From Aquabacterium sp. OR-4 (GTDB lineage Bacteria; Pseudomonadota; Gammaproteobacteria; Burkholderiales; Burkholderiaceae_C): a stretch of 64,000 nt of DNA. Of the stretch, positions 36,889 through 45,405 are shown piece by piece. Both the position numbers and the translations under genes were made by a program. Position 1 is the stretch's first letter, and each line of letters opens with the position of its first letter. The DNA lies in the NCBI RefSeq assembly GCF_025290835.2, contig NZ_JAOCQD020000001.1, forward strand, positions 310,001-374,000, read 5' to 3'. The notes below the pieces were generated by a model. The model was not told the DNA's origin, searched no databases, and was given only the letters and a program-made list of their open reading frames with translations.

Positions 36889-37872
36889 ATGACGTCCTGC
36901 TTCGCGGCCCTGCGCCGCCGACACCTGCTGGCCCTGGCCGGCGCCGGCTGGCTTGGCGCCGGCCCGGCGCGCGCCCAGGCGCCGCGGCCCATCCGCCTGG
37001 TGGTGCCCTTCACGCCCGGTGGCAGCACCGACATCCTGGCGCGTGCGCTGGCGCCCAAGCTGGCGGCCGCGCTGGGCGTCAACGTGCTGGTCGACAACAA
37101 GCCCGGCGCCGGCGGCTCGCTGGGCGCCAGCGAGGTGGCCAAGGCCGCGGCCGACGGCAACACGCTGCTGATGGGCCACATCGGCACGCTGGCGGTCAAC
37201 CCGGCCATCTACCCCAAGCTAGGCTACGACCCGCTGACCAGCTTTGTGCCGGTGGCCTATGTGGCGCGCGTGCCCAATGTGCTGGTGGTCAAGGCCGATG
37301 CGCCGTGGAAGAGCCTCAAGGACCTGGTGGCCGCGGCCCGCGCCCGGCCCGGCAGCCTGACCTATTCGTCGGGCGGCAACGGCAGTGCGGCCCACATCGG
37401 CTTCGAGGCGCTGAAGCTGCGCACCCAGGTGTTCATGACCCACATCCCCTACCGCGGCACGGCGCCGTCGGTCACCGATGTGCTGGCCGGGCAGGTGGAC
37501 TGCACCTTCACCGGGTCGCCGGCCGTGATCGGCCACATCCGCAGCGGCCGCCTGCGCGCGCTGGCGGTATCGAGCGCCCAGCGCCTGCCCTCGCTGCCCG
37601 ATGTGCCCACCGTGGCCGAGAGCGGGCATGCCGGCTTCGAAGCCGACCAGTGGTACGGCCTCGTGGCCCCGGCAGGCACGCCGGCCGCGCTGGTGGCGCG
37701 GCTGAACGCCGAGGTCAACAAGGCCCTGGCCCTGCCCGATGTGGCCCAGCAGCTGGCCGTGGAAGGCGCCGTGCCGGCACCGGGCACGCCGCAGGCCTTT
37801 GCCGCGCTGATCCGCAAGGAGATTCCCCGCTGGGCCGAAGTGGCCCGGGCCGCCAATGTCAAGCCCGATTGA
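36889..37872 (+). CDS. Bug (TctC-type) periplasmic solute-binding protein
   Basis: A 327-residue Bug protein with an N-terminal R-R-R-H-L-L-A-L-A-G signal ending at A-R-A-Q. The family motifs R-L-V-V-P-F-T-P-G-G-S-T-D-I-L-A-R, N-K-P-G-A-G-G, G-G-N-G-S-A-A-H-I-G and D-V-P-T-V-A-E-S-G are clear. It lies 94 bp after the LysR gene and overlaps the next gene by 17 bp, so it is co-transcribed with the metallo-beta-lactamase lipoprotein. No TctAB permease genes are nearby. The ligand is unknown. Confidence 0.93.
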   Translation: MTSCFAALRRRHLLALAGAGWLGAGPARAQAPRPIRLVVPFTPGGSTDILARALAPKLAAALGVNVLVDNKPGAGGSLGASEVAKAAADGNTLLMGHIGTLAVNPAIYPKLGYDPLTSFVPVAYVARVPNVLVVKADAPWKSLKDLVAAARARPGSLTYSSGGNGSAAHIGFEALKLRTQVFMTHIPYRGTAPSVTDVLAGQVDCTFTGSPAVIGHIRSGRLRALAVSSAQRLPSLPDVPTVAESGHAGFEADQWYGLVAPAGTPAALVARLNAEVNKALALPDVAQQLAVEGAVPAPGTPQAFAALIRKEIPRWAEVARAANVKPD

Positions 37873-38755
37873 GCGCCGCAGCGGCGGCCCGGGGCGCCGC
37901 CAGCTGCTGCTGGGCGGTGGCGCGGCGGCGCTGGCCGCACTGAGCGCCTGTGCCGGGCCGGGCCTGCCGGGCCCGGGCACGCCCGGCCCGGCGGCCCTGA
38001 GCGGGCCGGCCGGCGCGGTGGAGCTGACCTGGCTGGGCCAGTCGGCCTTTCGCATCGTCTCGCCCGGCGGCAAGGTGATCGTCACCGATCCGTGGCTGCG
38101 CACCAACCCGCTCACGCCGCCGGCCTTCAAGCAGCTGGAGGTGTTTGGCCGCCTCGACGTGCTGCTGGTCAGCCACGGCCACTTCGACCACATGGCCGAC
38201 GCGGTGGCGCTGGCCCAGCACTACCAGGTGGCGCTGCGCGCGCCGGGCGATCTGGCGCAAAGCCTCGCCACCCTGGGCCTGCTGCCGGCGGCCCAGCTGC
38301 CGCGCATGAACAAGGGCGGCAGCGTGACGCCGGTGCCCGGCATCACCGTGACGGCGGTGCGCGCCGAGCACTCGTCGATCTATGTCTTTCGCAACCCGCT
38401 GACCGGCAAGGACGAAACCCAGCCCGGCGGCGAGCCGCTGGGCTGGATCATCACGCTCGAGAACGGCTTTCGCATCTACCACGCCGGCGACACCGCGGTG
38501 TTCGGCGACATGCGCCTGATCGGCGAGCGCTACCGGCCGCACCTGGCGCTGGTGCCCATCGGCGGCAACTTCACGATGGACCCCGACGACGCCGCCTGGG
38601 CCGTGAAGGAGCTGATCCGCCCGGCCGCCGTGATCCCCATGCACTACGGCGCCAACCCGCTGGCGCGCGGCACGGCGCAGGCCTTTGTCGAGGCCATGGG
38701 CGCCAGCCCGGTGCGCGTGATCGTGGCCGTACCCGGAGCGCCGATGCGCTTTTAG
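37856..38755 (+). CDS. Metallo-beta-lactamase-fold lipoprotein, metal-dependent hydrolase
   Basis: A 299-residue protein whose ATG lies inside the end of the Bug gene. The N-terminus has a twin-Arg-like R-R-Q-L-L-L-G-G stretch and an L-S-A-C lipobox, suggesting a Tat-exported or lipidated periplasmic protein. The metal site is S-H-G-H-F-D-H-M-A-D, with H-A-G-D-T and a late P-M-H-Y-G. It resembles the UPF0173/UlaG-like branch of MBL hydrolases. Its placement between a Bug receptor and a porin suggests periplasmic processing of an imported compound, but that is inference. Confidence 0.85.
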   Translation: MSSPIERRSGGPGRRQLLLGGGAAALAALSACAGPGLPGPGTPGPAALSGPAGAVELTWLGQSAFRIVSPGGKVIVTDPWLRTNPLTPPAFKQLEVFGRLDVLLVSHGHFDHMADAVALAQHYQVALRAPGDLAQSLATLGLLPAAQLPRMNKGGSVTPVPGITVTAVRAEHSSIYVFRNPLTGKDETQPGGEPLGWIITLENGFRIYHAGDTAVFGDMRLIGERYRPHLALVPIGGNFTMDPDDAAWAVKELIRPAAVIPMHYGANPLARGTAQAFVEAMGASPVRVIVAVPGAPMRF

Positions 38756-38808
38756 CCGGCCGGCCGTTGGCCCTTGACCCCACACCACAAGAATTCGAGG
38801 AGACAAAC

Positions 38809-39918
38809 ATGACCCATCCGCATTGCCGCCCAGCCCGTGTGGCGGCGGCGGCCCTGGCCGCCCTGGGCCTGTGCAGCCCCGCCGCGCACGCGCAGCCGCA
38901 GTCGCAGTCGCAGCCGCAGTCGCCACCCGCCACCGGCAACGTGGTGATCTACGGGCTGATGGACGCGGCGCTGCGCCACGCCAGCAACGCCGCCGCCAGC
39001 CGCGCGTCGCTCACGTCGATGGAGGACGGCGTGATGACCGGCAGCCGCCTGGGCTTTCGCGGCCGCGAGGACCTGGGCGGCGGCCTGTCGGCCGGCTTCA
39101 CCTTGGAGGGCGGCATCGACCTGGGCACCGGCAGCGCCACGCTGGCCACCGCGGCCGCCGCGGCCGACTACGGCGTGGACGCCGCGGCCAGCCGCTTTTT
39201 CGGCCGCCAGAGCTTCGTGAACCTGCGCGGCCCGCTGGGCGGCATCACGCTGGGCCGGCAGTACACCGTGGCGCACGAGATGGCGGTGCGCTGGCAGCCG
39301 CTGGGCAACCCCAACCACCCGGCCTTCTCGCTGTTCAGCAGCCACCATGTGCCGCGCCAGGACAACCTGCTGCGGCTGGACGGCAAAGTGGCCGGCGTGG
39401 AGCTGGTGGCCTCGCGCACCTTCGGCGAGCAGACCCGCGGCGACAGCGCCAACAGCGCCTGGGCCCTGGGTGCGGGCTACAGCCAGGGCGCCTGGTCGCT
39501 GAGCGGCGTGGTGCAGCAGATGAACAACCGCGCCGGCACCGAGACACGCCAGATCGCGGCGCTGGGCGGCAACTACCGGCTGAACGGCACGCTGAGCCTG
39601 TTTGGCGGCCTGATGCAGCGCAAGGCGGCGATCAGCCTGCAGAAGAACACCGTGTGGGCGCTGGGCGCCAATGTCGAGCTGCACCCGCTGGTGACGCTGA
39701 GCGTTCAGCACCTGGACGACCGCCAGCGCGGCAGTGCGGCGCTGACCGGCTCGCGCCGCGTGAGCTGGGTGCAGGCCAGCTACCGCTTCAGCAAGCGCAG
39801 TGACGTGTACGGCGGCCTCGACCAGAATCGGGTGGCCGGCGGCTACGCCAAGCCCGCCTTCATGGGCACCACCGGCACCCAGACCGGCACCACCTTCGGC
39901 CTGCGCCACCGCTTCTGA
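38809..39918 (+). CDS. General porin (Burkholderiales type, trimeric)
   Basis: A 369-residue outer-membrane porin. A signal peptide ends at A-A-H-A, followed by a Gln/Ser-rich stretch, then V-V-I-Y-G-L-M-D-A-A-L and S-R-L-G-F-R-G-R-E-D-L-G-G-G-L-S-A-G-F-T-L-E-G, the Neisseria/Bordetella porin start. The R-F-F-G-R-Q-S-F-V-N-L, L-G-R-Q-Y-T and terminal G-L-R-H-R-F (ending in Phe) match the family. A good Shine-Dalgarno (GAGGAG) precedes the start. Its stop overlaps the next Bug start (TGATG), coupling uptake across the outer membrane with a periplasmic receptor. Confidence 0.94.
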   Translation: MTHPHCRPARVAAAALAALGLCSPAAHAQPQSQSQPQSPPATGNVVIYGLMDAALRHASNAAASRASLTSMEDGVMTGSRLGFRGREDLGGGLSAGFTLEGGIDLGTGSATLATAAAAADYGVDAAASRFFGRQSFVNLRGPLGGITLGRQYTVAHEMAVRWQPLGNPNHPAFSLFSSHHVPRQDNLLRLDGKVAGVELVASRTFGEQTRGDSANSAWALGAGYSQGAWSLSGVVQQMNNRAGTETRQIAALGGNYRLNGTLSLFGGLMQRKAAISLQKNTVWALGANVELHPLVTLSVQHLDDRQRGSAALTGSRRVSWVQASYRFSKRSDVYGGLDQNRVAGGYAKPAFMGTTGTQTGTTFGLRHRF

Positions 39919-40973
39919 TGACCCGACGCCCGCACCCCACCCTGCGCCCCGACCCGCAGCTCGACCCGCAGCTCGACCAGTCTCCCGACCGGCCCGACCC
40001 GCAACGCCGCGCCCTGCTCGGGCAGGCCGGCGCCAGCGCGCTGCTGGCCGCCACCGGCAGCGCCCGCGCGGCCGAGCGCTTTCCCGAGCGCCCGATGACG
40101 CTGCTGGTGCCCTTTGCGCCCGGCGGCATTGCCGACATCACCGCCCGCGCCGTGGGCGAGGCCATGGCCCGCCGCCTGGGCCAGCCGGTGGTGGTGGACA
40201 ACCGCCCCAGCGCCGGCAGCATCGTGGCCAGCCAGGCCGTGGCCACCGCCCGGCCCGATGGCCACACCCTGCTGCTGATGAGCAACGGCCATGCGGTGAG
40301 CGTGGGGTTGTTCCGCAAGCTGCCCTACGACACGCGGCGCGACTTTGCGCCGATCAGCACGCTGGGCTTCTTCGACATCGGTGTCTTCACCGGCGCCGGC
40401 TCGCGCCTGCAGTCGCTGAAAGATCTGCTGGCCGCCGCCCGCGCCCAGCCCGGGCGGCTGAACGTGGGCACCATCGCCGTGGGCAGCACCCAGCACCTGG
40501 CGGCCAAGCTGTTCGAGACGGTGGCCGGCATCGACCTGACCGTGGTGCCCTACAAGGCCAGCCCGGCGGTGGTGAACGCGCTGCGCAGCGGCGAGATCGA
40601 TGTCGCCTTCGAGATCCTGGGGCCGATGGTGGCCCAGGTGCAGGCCGGTGCGGTGCGGGTGCTGGCGGTGTCGTCCGACCGGCGCAACCCGGCCCTGCCC
40701 GACGCGCCCACCGTCGCCGAGGCCGGTGTGGCCGGCTACAACGTGGCCTCGTGGAACGCCCTGGCCGCGCCGGCCGGCACGCCACCCGAGGTGATCGCCA
40801 CGCTGAACCAGGCCGTGCGCGAGGCGCTGGGCCAGGCGGCCGTGCAGGAGCGCCTGGCCAAGCTGGGCATGCGCCCGGCCGCCAGCGCGCCGGCCGACAT
40901 GGCCCGCCTGCTGGACGGCGAGATCCGGCGCTGGGGCGAGGTGATCCGCACGGCGCGCATCGAGCCCGAGTAA
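39918..40973 (+). CDS. Bug (TctC-type) periplasmic solute-binding protein
   Basis: A 351-residue Bug protein with a long Pro/Asp-rich N-terminal tail (from a GACCCGCAGCTC repeat) before Q-R-R-A-L-L-G and the signal region ending at A-R-A-A-E-R. Motifs: M-T-L-L-V-P-F-A-P-G-G-I-A-D-I-T-A-R, N-R-P-S-A-G-S, D-A-P-T-V-A-E-A-G. The common R-P-G-A-G-G reads R-P-S-A-G-S here. It overlaps the porin stop and is the third orphan Bug gene of the window. Confidence 0.92.
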   Translation: MTRRPHPTLRPDPQLDPQLDQSPDRPDPQRRALLGQAGASALLAATGSARAAERFPERPMTLLVPFAPGGIADITARAVGEAMARRLGQPVVVDNRPSAGSIVASQAVATARPDGHTLLLMSNGHAVSVGLFRKLPYDTRRDFAPISTLGFFDIGVFTGAGSRLQSLKDLLAAARAQPGRLNVGTIAVGSTQHLAAKLFETVAGIDLTVVPYKASPAVVNALRSGEIDVAFEILGPMVAQVQAGAVRVLAVSSDRRNPALPDAPTVAEAGVAGYNVASWNALAAPAGTPPEVIATLNQAVREALGQAAVQERLAKLGMRPAASAPADMARLLDGEIRRWGEVIRTARIEPE

Positions 40974-40998
40974 GGCCCGGCGCCCGGCCGCCCGGGCC

Positions 40999-42561
40999 TC
41001 AGGTGCCGCAGAAGGTCTGGTAGCAGGCCGTCTGCTCGCGCGCTGCCGGCTCGGCATCGGCGGCGTGGCCCGCCTGGGCCTCGAACGGGCGCTGCAGCAC
41101 GGCCAGCAGCTCGTCGAAGGGGCTCAGGTCGGCGTGCTCGATGGCCGCCGTCAGCACCGCCTCCACCCGGTGGTTGCGCGGGATGTACAGCGGATTGGCG
41201 CGGCACAGCGCCGCGGCGTGGCCACCGGCCGCTTGCGGCTGCTGCGCCAGGCGCGCGCGCCAGCGGGCCAGCCAGGCCTCGCGCGCGGGGGCCTCGGGCA
41301 GCAGCTGCTGCAGTGTGTGGGTGGCGGGCACACCCGAGATCCGGGCGCTTGGCGCGGCGTGATCGGCCACCGCGTCGCCCACCGCAACGCCCGCTGCACC
41401 GTCCACCGCATCAGCCAGCGCACGAAAGGCCAGCGTGTGGTCGGCGCCCTGGGCCTGCAGCAGCGCCAGCCAGGCCTCGGCCAGCGTGCGGTCGGCCTCG
41501 TCGTGCTCGGGCGCGTCGCCGGCCAGGCCCAGCTTGGCGCGCATCACCGCCAGCCAGCGGGCCGCGTACATGGCCGGGAAGGCGTCGATCACCGCGGTGG
41601 CGGCGGCCACCGCGCGGTCGGCGTCGGGGTCGATCAGCGGCAGCAGGCATTCGGCCAGGCGGGCGATGTTCCAGCGCGCGATCAGCGGCTGCTGGCCATA
41701 GGCGTAACGCCCGCCGTGGTCGATGGAGCTGAACACCGCCGCCGGATCGTGCTGCTCCATGAACGCGCAGGGGCCGTAGTCGATGGTCTCGCCCGACAGC
41801 GTCATGTTGTCGGTGTTCATCACGCCGTGGATGAAGCCCACGCCCATCCACTGCGCGATCAGCGCCGCCTGGCGCTCGGCCATCGCGCGCAGCAGGGCCA
41901 GCGCTGGCGGCTCGGTGCCCTGCAGCTCGGGGTCGTGGCGGGCGAGGGTGTAGGCCACCAGGCGCTGCACGTCATCGTGCCGACCGCGCGCGGCAAAGAA
42001 CTGGAAGGTGCCCACGCGGATGTGGCTGGCCGCAATGCGGTTGAGCAGGGCGCCGGGCAGTACCCGGTCGCGCTGCACCGGCTCGCCGGTGGCCACCGCC
42101 GCCAGCACCCGGGTGGTGGGGATGCCCAAGGCGTGCATGGCCTCGCCCATCAGGTACTCGCGCAAGACCGGGCCCACGGCGGCCTTGCCATCGCCGCCGC
42201 GTGAATAGGGTGTGCGGCCCGAGCCCTTGAAAGCCCAGTCGCGGCGCCGGCCGTGGCGGTCGATCAGCTCGCCCAGCAGCAGCGCACGGCCATCGCCCAG
42301 CTGCGGCGAGAAGCCGCCAAACTGGTGCCCGGCATAGGCCTGGGCCAGCGGCTCGGCGCCAGCCGGCACCACCTGGCCCGACAGCACGGCCAGGCCGTCG
42401 GCCGAGGCCAGCGCGGCGGCATCCAGCCCCAGCTCGGCGGCCAGCGCGTGGTTGAGTTTGAGCAGCTGCGGCTGCGGCGCCGGCACCGGCGGCCAGGCGG
42501 TGTAGAAGCCGGGCAGCTCGCGGGCGTAGCTGTTGTCAAAGGCGATGGGCGGTAGCGGCAT
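40999..42561 (-). CDS. selO: SelO/YdiU-family protein adenylyltransferase (AMPylase pseudokinase)
   Basis: A 520-residue SelO protein. It shows A-G-H-Q-F-G-G-F, G-D-G-R-A-L-L-L-G-E, the nucleotide-site K-G-S-G-R-T-P-Y-S-R-G-G-D-G-K-A, R-E-Y-L-M-G-E-A-M-H-A-L-G-I-P-T-T-R, the N-T-D-N-M metal-binding segment and D-Y-G-P-C-A-F. SelO transfers AMP to Ser/Thr/Tyr of redox-related proteins. The C-terminus ends C-Y-Q-T-F-C-G-T, so a Cys replaces the selenocysteine of animal SelO. Minisatellite-like repeats lie right upstream. It is convergent with the third Bug gene. Confidence 0.95.
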   Translation of the reverse strand: MPLPPIAFDNSYARELPGFYTAWPPVPAPQPQLLKLNHALAAELGLDAAALASADGLAVLSGQVVPAGAEPLAQAYAGHQFGGFSPQLGDGRALLLGELIDRHGRRRDWAFKGSGRTPYSRGGDGKAAVGPVLREYLMGEAMHALGIPTTRVLAAVATGEPVQRDRVLPGALLNRIAASHIRVGTFQFFAARGRHDDVQRLVAYTLARHDPELQGTEPPALALLRAMAERQAALIAQWMGVGFIHGVMNTDNMTLSGETIDYGPCAFMEQHDPAAVFSSIDHGGRYAYGQQPLIARWNIARLAECLLPLIDPDADRAVAAATAVIDAFPAMYAARWLAVMRAKLGLAGDAPEHDEADRTLAEAWLALLQAQGADHTLAFRALADAVDGAAGVAVGDAVADHAAPSARISGVPATHTLQQLLPEAPAREAWLARWRARLAQQPQAAGGHAAALCRANPLYIPRNHRVEAVLTAAIEHADLSPFDELLAVLQRPFEAQAGHAADAEPAAREQTACYQTFCGT

Positions 42562-42562
42562 G

Positions 42563-42670
42563 GGGCAGGGCGTGGGCAGGGCGTGGGCAGGGCGTGGGCG
42601 TGGGCGTGGGGATCGGCGGGCGGGTGCGGCGCGAGGTCAGGCGCGAGGTCAGGCGCGAGGTCAGGCGCGA
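42563..42670. repeat. Two short tandem-repeat blocks upstream of selO
   Basis: Three 11-bp units GGGCAGGGCGT (42563-42595) run into two or three GGGCGT units. After a short gap, about 3.6 copies of a 12-bp unit GGCGCGAGGTCA follow (42628-42670). They fill the selO leader between it and psuG, both on the minus strand. Confidence 0.9.
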
Positions 42671-42759
42671 TGGTGAGCCCCAGGCGGCGCGGGCGGCGGC
42701 CGGCGCAGGCATGTCCTCCTGGCGCCGGGGGGATTGGGCGGCGGGCGGATGCGCGGGTG

Positions 42760-43701
42760 TCAGCCGCCGGCCGCGGCGTGCGCCACCGCCACCTGCGCCG
42801 CCAGCCGCGCGTTGGCCAGGATCAGCGCGATGTTGCTGGCCAGGCTTTGCCCGCCGGTGAGCGCGCTCACCCGTGCCAGCAAAAAGGGCGTGGCGGCCTT
42901 GCCGGCCACGCCCTGCGCCTGGGCCTCGGCCAGGGCCTGGGTGATGGCGGCGTCGATGGTCTCGCGCGGCATGGCGTGTTCGGCCGGCACCGGGTTGGCC
43001 ACCACCAGGCCAGAGCGCAAGCCCAGCGCCCATTGCGCCTGCATCACCGCGGCCACCTGGGCCGGGCTGTCGAGCCGGGCGTCCACGCCAAACGCGCTGT
43101 CGCGGCTGTAGAAGGCCGGCAGACGGTCGGTGCCATAGCCGATCACCGGCACGCCGTGGGTCTCGAGGTACTCCAGCGTCAGGCCCAGATCGAGAATGCT
43201 CTTGATGCCGGCGCACACCACGGCCACCGGCGTGCGCGCCAGCTCCTGCAGATCGGCCGAGATGTCCAGGCTGGTCTCGGCGCCGCGGTGCACGCCGCCA
43301 ATGCCGCCGGTGGCAAAGATGCGGATGCCGGCCAGCGCGGCGATGATCATCGTGGCCGCCACCGTGGTGGCGCCGGTGCCGCCGGCCATCACGCCGGCCA
43401 CCAGCAGCGGCAGGTCGCGCCGGCTGGCCTTGGCGGTGGCCTGGCCGGCCTGGCCCAGGCGCTCGATCTGCGCGGCATCCAGCCCGGCCTTCAGGCGGCC
43501 GTCGATCACCGCGATGGTGGCCGGCACGGCGCCGTGGGCGCGCACCTCGGCCTGCACCGCCAGCGCGGTGCGGGCGTTGTCGGGCCAGGGCATGCCGTGG
43601 CTGATGATGGTGGATTCCAGCGCCACCACCGGCCGGCCGGCCGCCAGGGCCTCGGCCACCTCGGGGTGGATGTCGAGCAGGGGGTTCAGGGTGGGGCTCA
43701 T
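42760..43701 (-). CDS. psuG: Pseudouridine-5'-phosphate glycosidase
   Basis: A 313-residue PsuG (IndA-like) enzyme. Visible hallmarks are [32 protein letters not shown] and, at the C-terminus, [13 protein letters not shown]. It cleaves the C-C glycosidic bond of pseudouridine 5'-phosphate to uracil and ribose 5-phosphate. The kinase partner PsuK is not adjacent. It is divergent from ubiA with 62 bp between starts. Confidence 0.94.
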   Translation of the reverse strand: MSPTLNPLLDIHPEVAEALAAGRPVVALESTIISHGMPWPDNARTALAVQAEVRAHGAVPATIAVIDGRLKAGLDAAQIERLGQAGQATAKASRRDLPLLVAGVMAGGTGATTVAATMIIAALAGIRIFATGGIGGVHRGAETSLDISADLQELARTPVAVVCAGIKSILDLGLTLEYLETHGVPVIGYGTDRLPAFYSRDSAFGVDARLDSPAQVAAVMQAQWALGLRSGLVVANPVPAEHAMPRETIDAAITQALAEAQAQGVAGKAATPFLLARVSALTGGQSLASNIALILANARLAAQVAVAHAAAGG

Positions 43702-43763
43702 CGGCGCCGATTGTCGGCGTGCGGGCCGGCCCGGTCGGCACGCGGTGCCACAATTTGCCGCCC

Positions 43764-44681
43764 ATGCCGACCCCTGCCGCCACCCCGCCGCGCCTGCCGC
43801 GCCTGCCGCTGTACCTGGACCTGATCCGCTGGAACCGCCCGGCCGGCTGGCTGTTGCTGCTGTGGCCCACGCTCAGCGCGCTGTGGATCGCCGCCGACGG
43901 GTTTCCAGGCTGGCATCTGCTGGTGGTGTTCACGCTGGGCACGGTGCTGATGCGCTCGGCCGGCTGCTGCGTCAACGACGTGGCCGACCGCGAGTTCGAC
44001 CGCCATGTCAAGCGCACCGCGCAGCGCCCGGTCACCAGCGGCCGGGTGGGCGTGGCCGAGGCGCTGAAGCTGGGCGCCGTGCTGGCAATGGCGGCCTTTG
44101 TGCTGGTGCTCAGCACCAACCCGCCCACCATCTGGCTGTCGTTCGCGGCGCTGGCCATCGCGCTGGCCTATCCCTATGCCAAGCGCCTGGTGAGCATGCC
44201 GCAGGCGGTGCTGGGTGTGGCCTTCTCGTTCGGCATCCCGATGGCCTTCTCGGCCGCCCAGGGCGGGCGTGACTGGGCGCTGGCCAGCGTGCCGGCGGCC
44301 GTGCCCGCGCATGCCTGGTGGCTGCTGCTGGGCAATCTGTTCTGGGTGCTGGCCTACGACACCGAGTACGCCATGGTCGACCGCGACGACGACCTGAAGA
44401 TCGGCATCCAGACCTCGGCCATCACCCTGGGCCGCTGGGACGTGGCCGCGGTGATGGGCTTTTACGCCACCTACCTGGGTTCATGGGCGGCCATCGGCCA
44501 TGCGCTGGGGCTGGGGCTGCCGTTCATGGCCGGCATCGGCGTGGCCGCGGCCCAGGCGCTGTGGCACTACACGCTGATCCGCGAGCGCTCGCGCGAGGGC
44601 TGCTTTCGGGCGTTTCGCCAGAACCACTGGCTGGGCCTGGCGGTGTTTGCCGGCGTGGTGCTGGATCTGGCGCTGCGCTGA
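43764..44681 (+). CDS. ubiA: 4-hydroxybenzoate polyprenyltransferase (ubiquinone biosynthesis)
   Basis: A 305-residue polytopic membrane enzyme with about eight or nine hydrophobic helices. The two prenyl-diphosphate/Mg motifs are N-D-V-A-D-R-E-F-D and [12 protein letters not shown], and the start has [15 protein letters not shown]. It attaches the polyprenyl tail to 4-hydroxybenzoate at the inner membrane. It is a single gene divergent from psuG. Confidence 0.96.
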   Translation: MPTPAATPPRLPRLPLYLDLIRWNRPAGWLLLLWPTLSALWIAADGFPGWHLLVVFTLGTVLMRSAGCCVNDVADREFDRHVKRTAQRPVTSGRVGVAEALKLGAVLAMAAFVLVLSTNPPTIWLSFAALAIALAYPYAKRLVSMPQAVLGVAFSFGIPMAFSAAQGGRDWALASVPAAVPAHAWWLLLGNLFWVLAYDTEYAMVDRDDDLKIGIQTSAITLGRWDVAAVMGFYATYLGSWAAIGHALGLGLPFMAGIGVAAAQALWHYTLIRERSREGCFRAFRQNHWLGLAVFAGVVLDLALR

Positions 44682-44766
44682 CCAGGCGCGCATGACGCCG
44701 CGGCCCGGGCGCGTCATGGTGGGTGGGTTCAGCGGGTGGGTTGAGCGGGTGGGTTGGCCGGGCGGC

Positions 44767-45057
44767 TCAGCGCAGCTTGCCCAGCAGGGTTTGCACGTCG
44801 TCGAGCACGGCGCTCAACTCGGCTTCGCGCTTGGCGTCGGGTGACAGGCGGCTGTGCAGCTCCTGCTGCATGAAGCACACCGTCATGCGCACATAGGCGC
44901 TGTCGAGGGCCTTGCGCACGGCGGCCATCTGGCCGGCGATGTCGAGGCAGGGTTCGCCGCCTTCGATCATGCGCTGGATGCCGCGCAGCTGGCCTTCGGC
45001 CCGTTTCAGGCGGTTGAGCAGATCGGTGCGTGCGCTTTCGTCGGTGAACTTCGCCAT
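44767..45057 (-). CDS. CsoR/RcnR/FrmR-family (DUF156) repressor
   Basis: A 96-residue all-helical repressor from the ATG at 45057. The family core is L-N-R-L-K-R-A-E-G-Q-L-R-G-I-Q-R-M-I-E-G-G-E-P-C. By hand alignment with CsoR, the first Cys (Cys37) is kept, but the His and second Cys of the copper site align with Phe62 and Glu66; instead a Cys at 61 sits next to the His position. This does not fit Cu(I)-CsoR, and FrmR would also need the His. A thiol, persulfide or other signal is plausible. It is the last gene of the RND operon, whose promoter carries two CsoR-type G-tract palindromes. Confidence 0.9.
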   Translation of the reverse strand: MAKFTDESARTDLLNRLKRAEGQLRGIQRMIEGGEPCLDIAGQMAAVRKALDSAYVRMTVCFMQQELHSRLSPDAKREAELSAVLDDVQTLLGKLR

Positions 45058-45142
45058 GGTGCAGGCCTCCGGAGCCGGCAAGGGTGATGCAGAGCGGGCC
45101 ATTGTCGCCAACTGCAACGGCCGGCGTGTGCCCAGTGTGTCG

Positions 45143-45367
45143 TCAGCTGTTGCAGGCGGCGCGCGACGCGGGCACGCCCAGCTTCTTCAGCACGATGGCC
45201 AGCGGGCAGACGTTGGTGAAGCCGAACTGGAACAGATTGGCGCCGACGAAGGCGGTGAAGGCCAGCGCCCAGGGGCTGACGAACAGCGGGCTGCCCTCCA
45301 CGCCCAGCAGCAGCGAGATCATGATGAAGGTGCCCGCGATGACGCGGATCCAGCGTTCGATGGTCAT
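45143..45367 (-). CDS. DUF2892 (YgaP-like) small inner-membrane protein
   Basis: A 74-residue protein with two hydrophobic helices. It begins M-T-I-E-R-W-I-R-V-I-A-G and carries G-F-T-N-V-C-P-L-A-I-V-L-K-K-L-G, the family mark. DUF2892 domains also form the membrane part of YgaP rhodanese and are often found near sulfur-stress or metal-stress genes. It lies 38 bp after the RND transporter and 85 bp before the CsoR-family gene on the same strand. Confidence 0.9.
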   Translation of the reverse strand: MTIERWIRVIAGTFIMISLLLGVEGSPLFVSPWALAFTAFVGANLFQFGFTNVCPLAIVLKKLGVPASRAACNS

Positions 45368-45405
45368 GGTGTGACTCCAGGGGATTGAAGGCATGGGGCG
45401 GCGCC

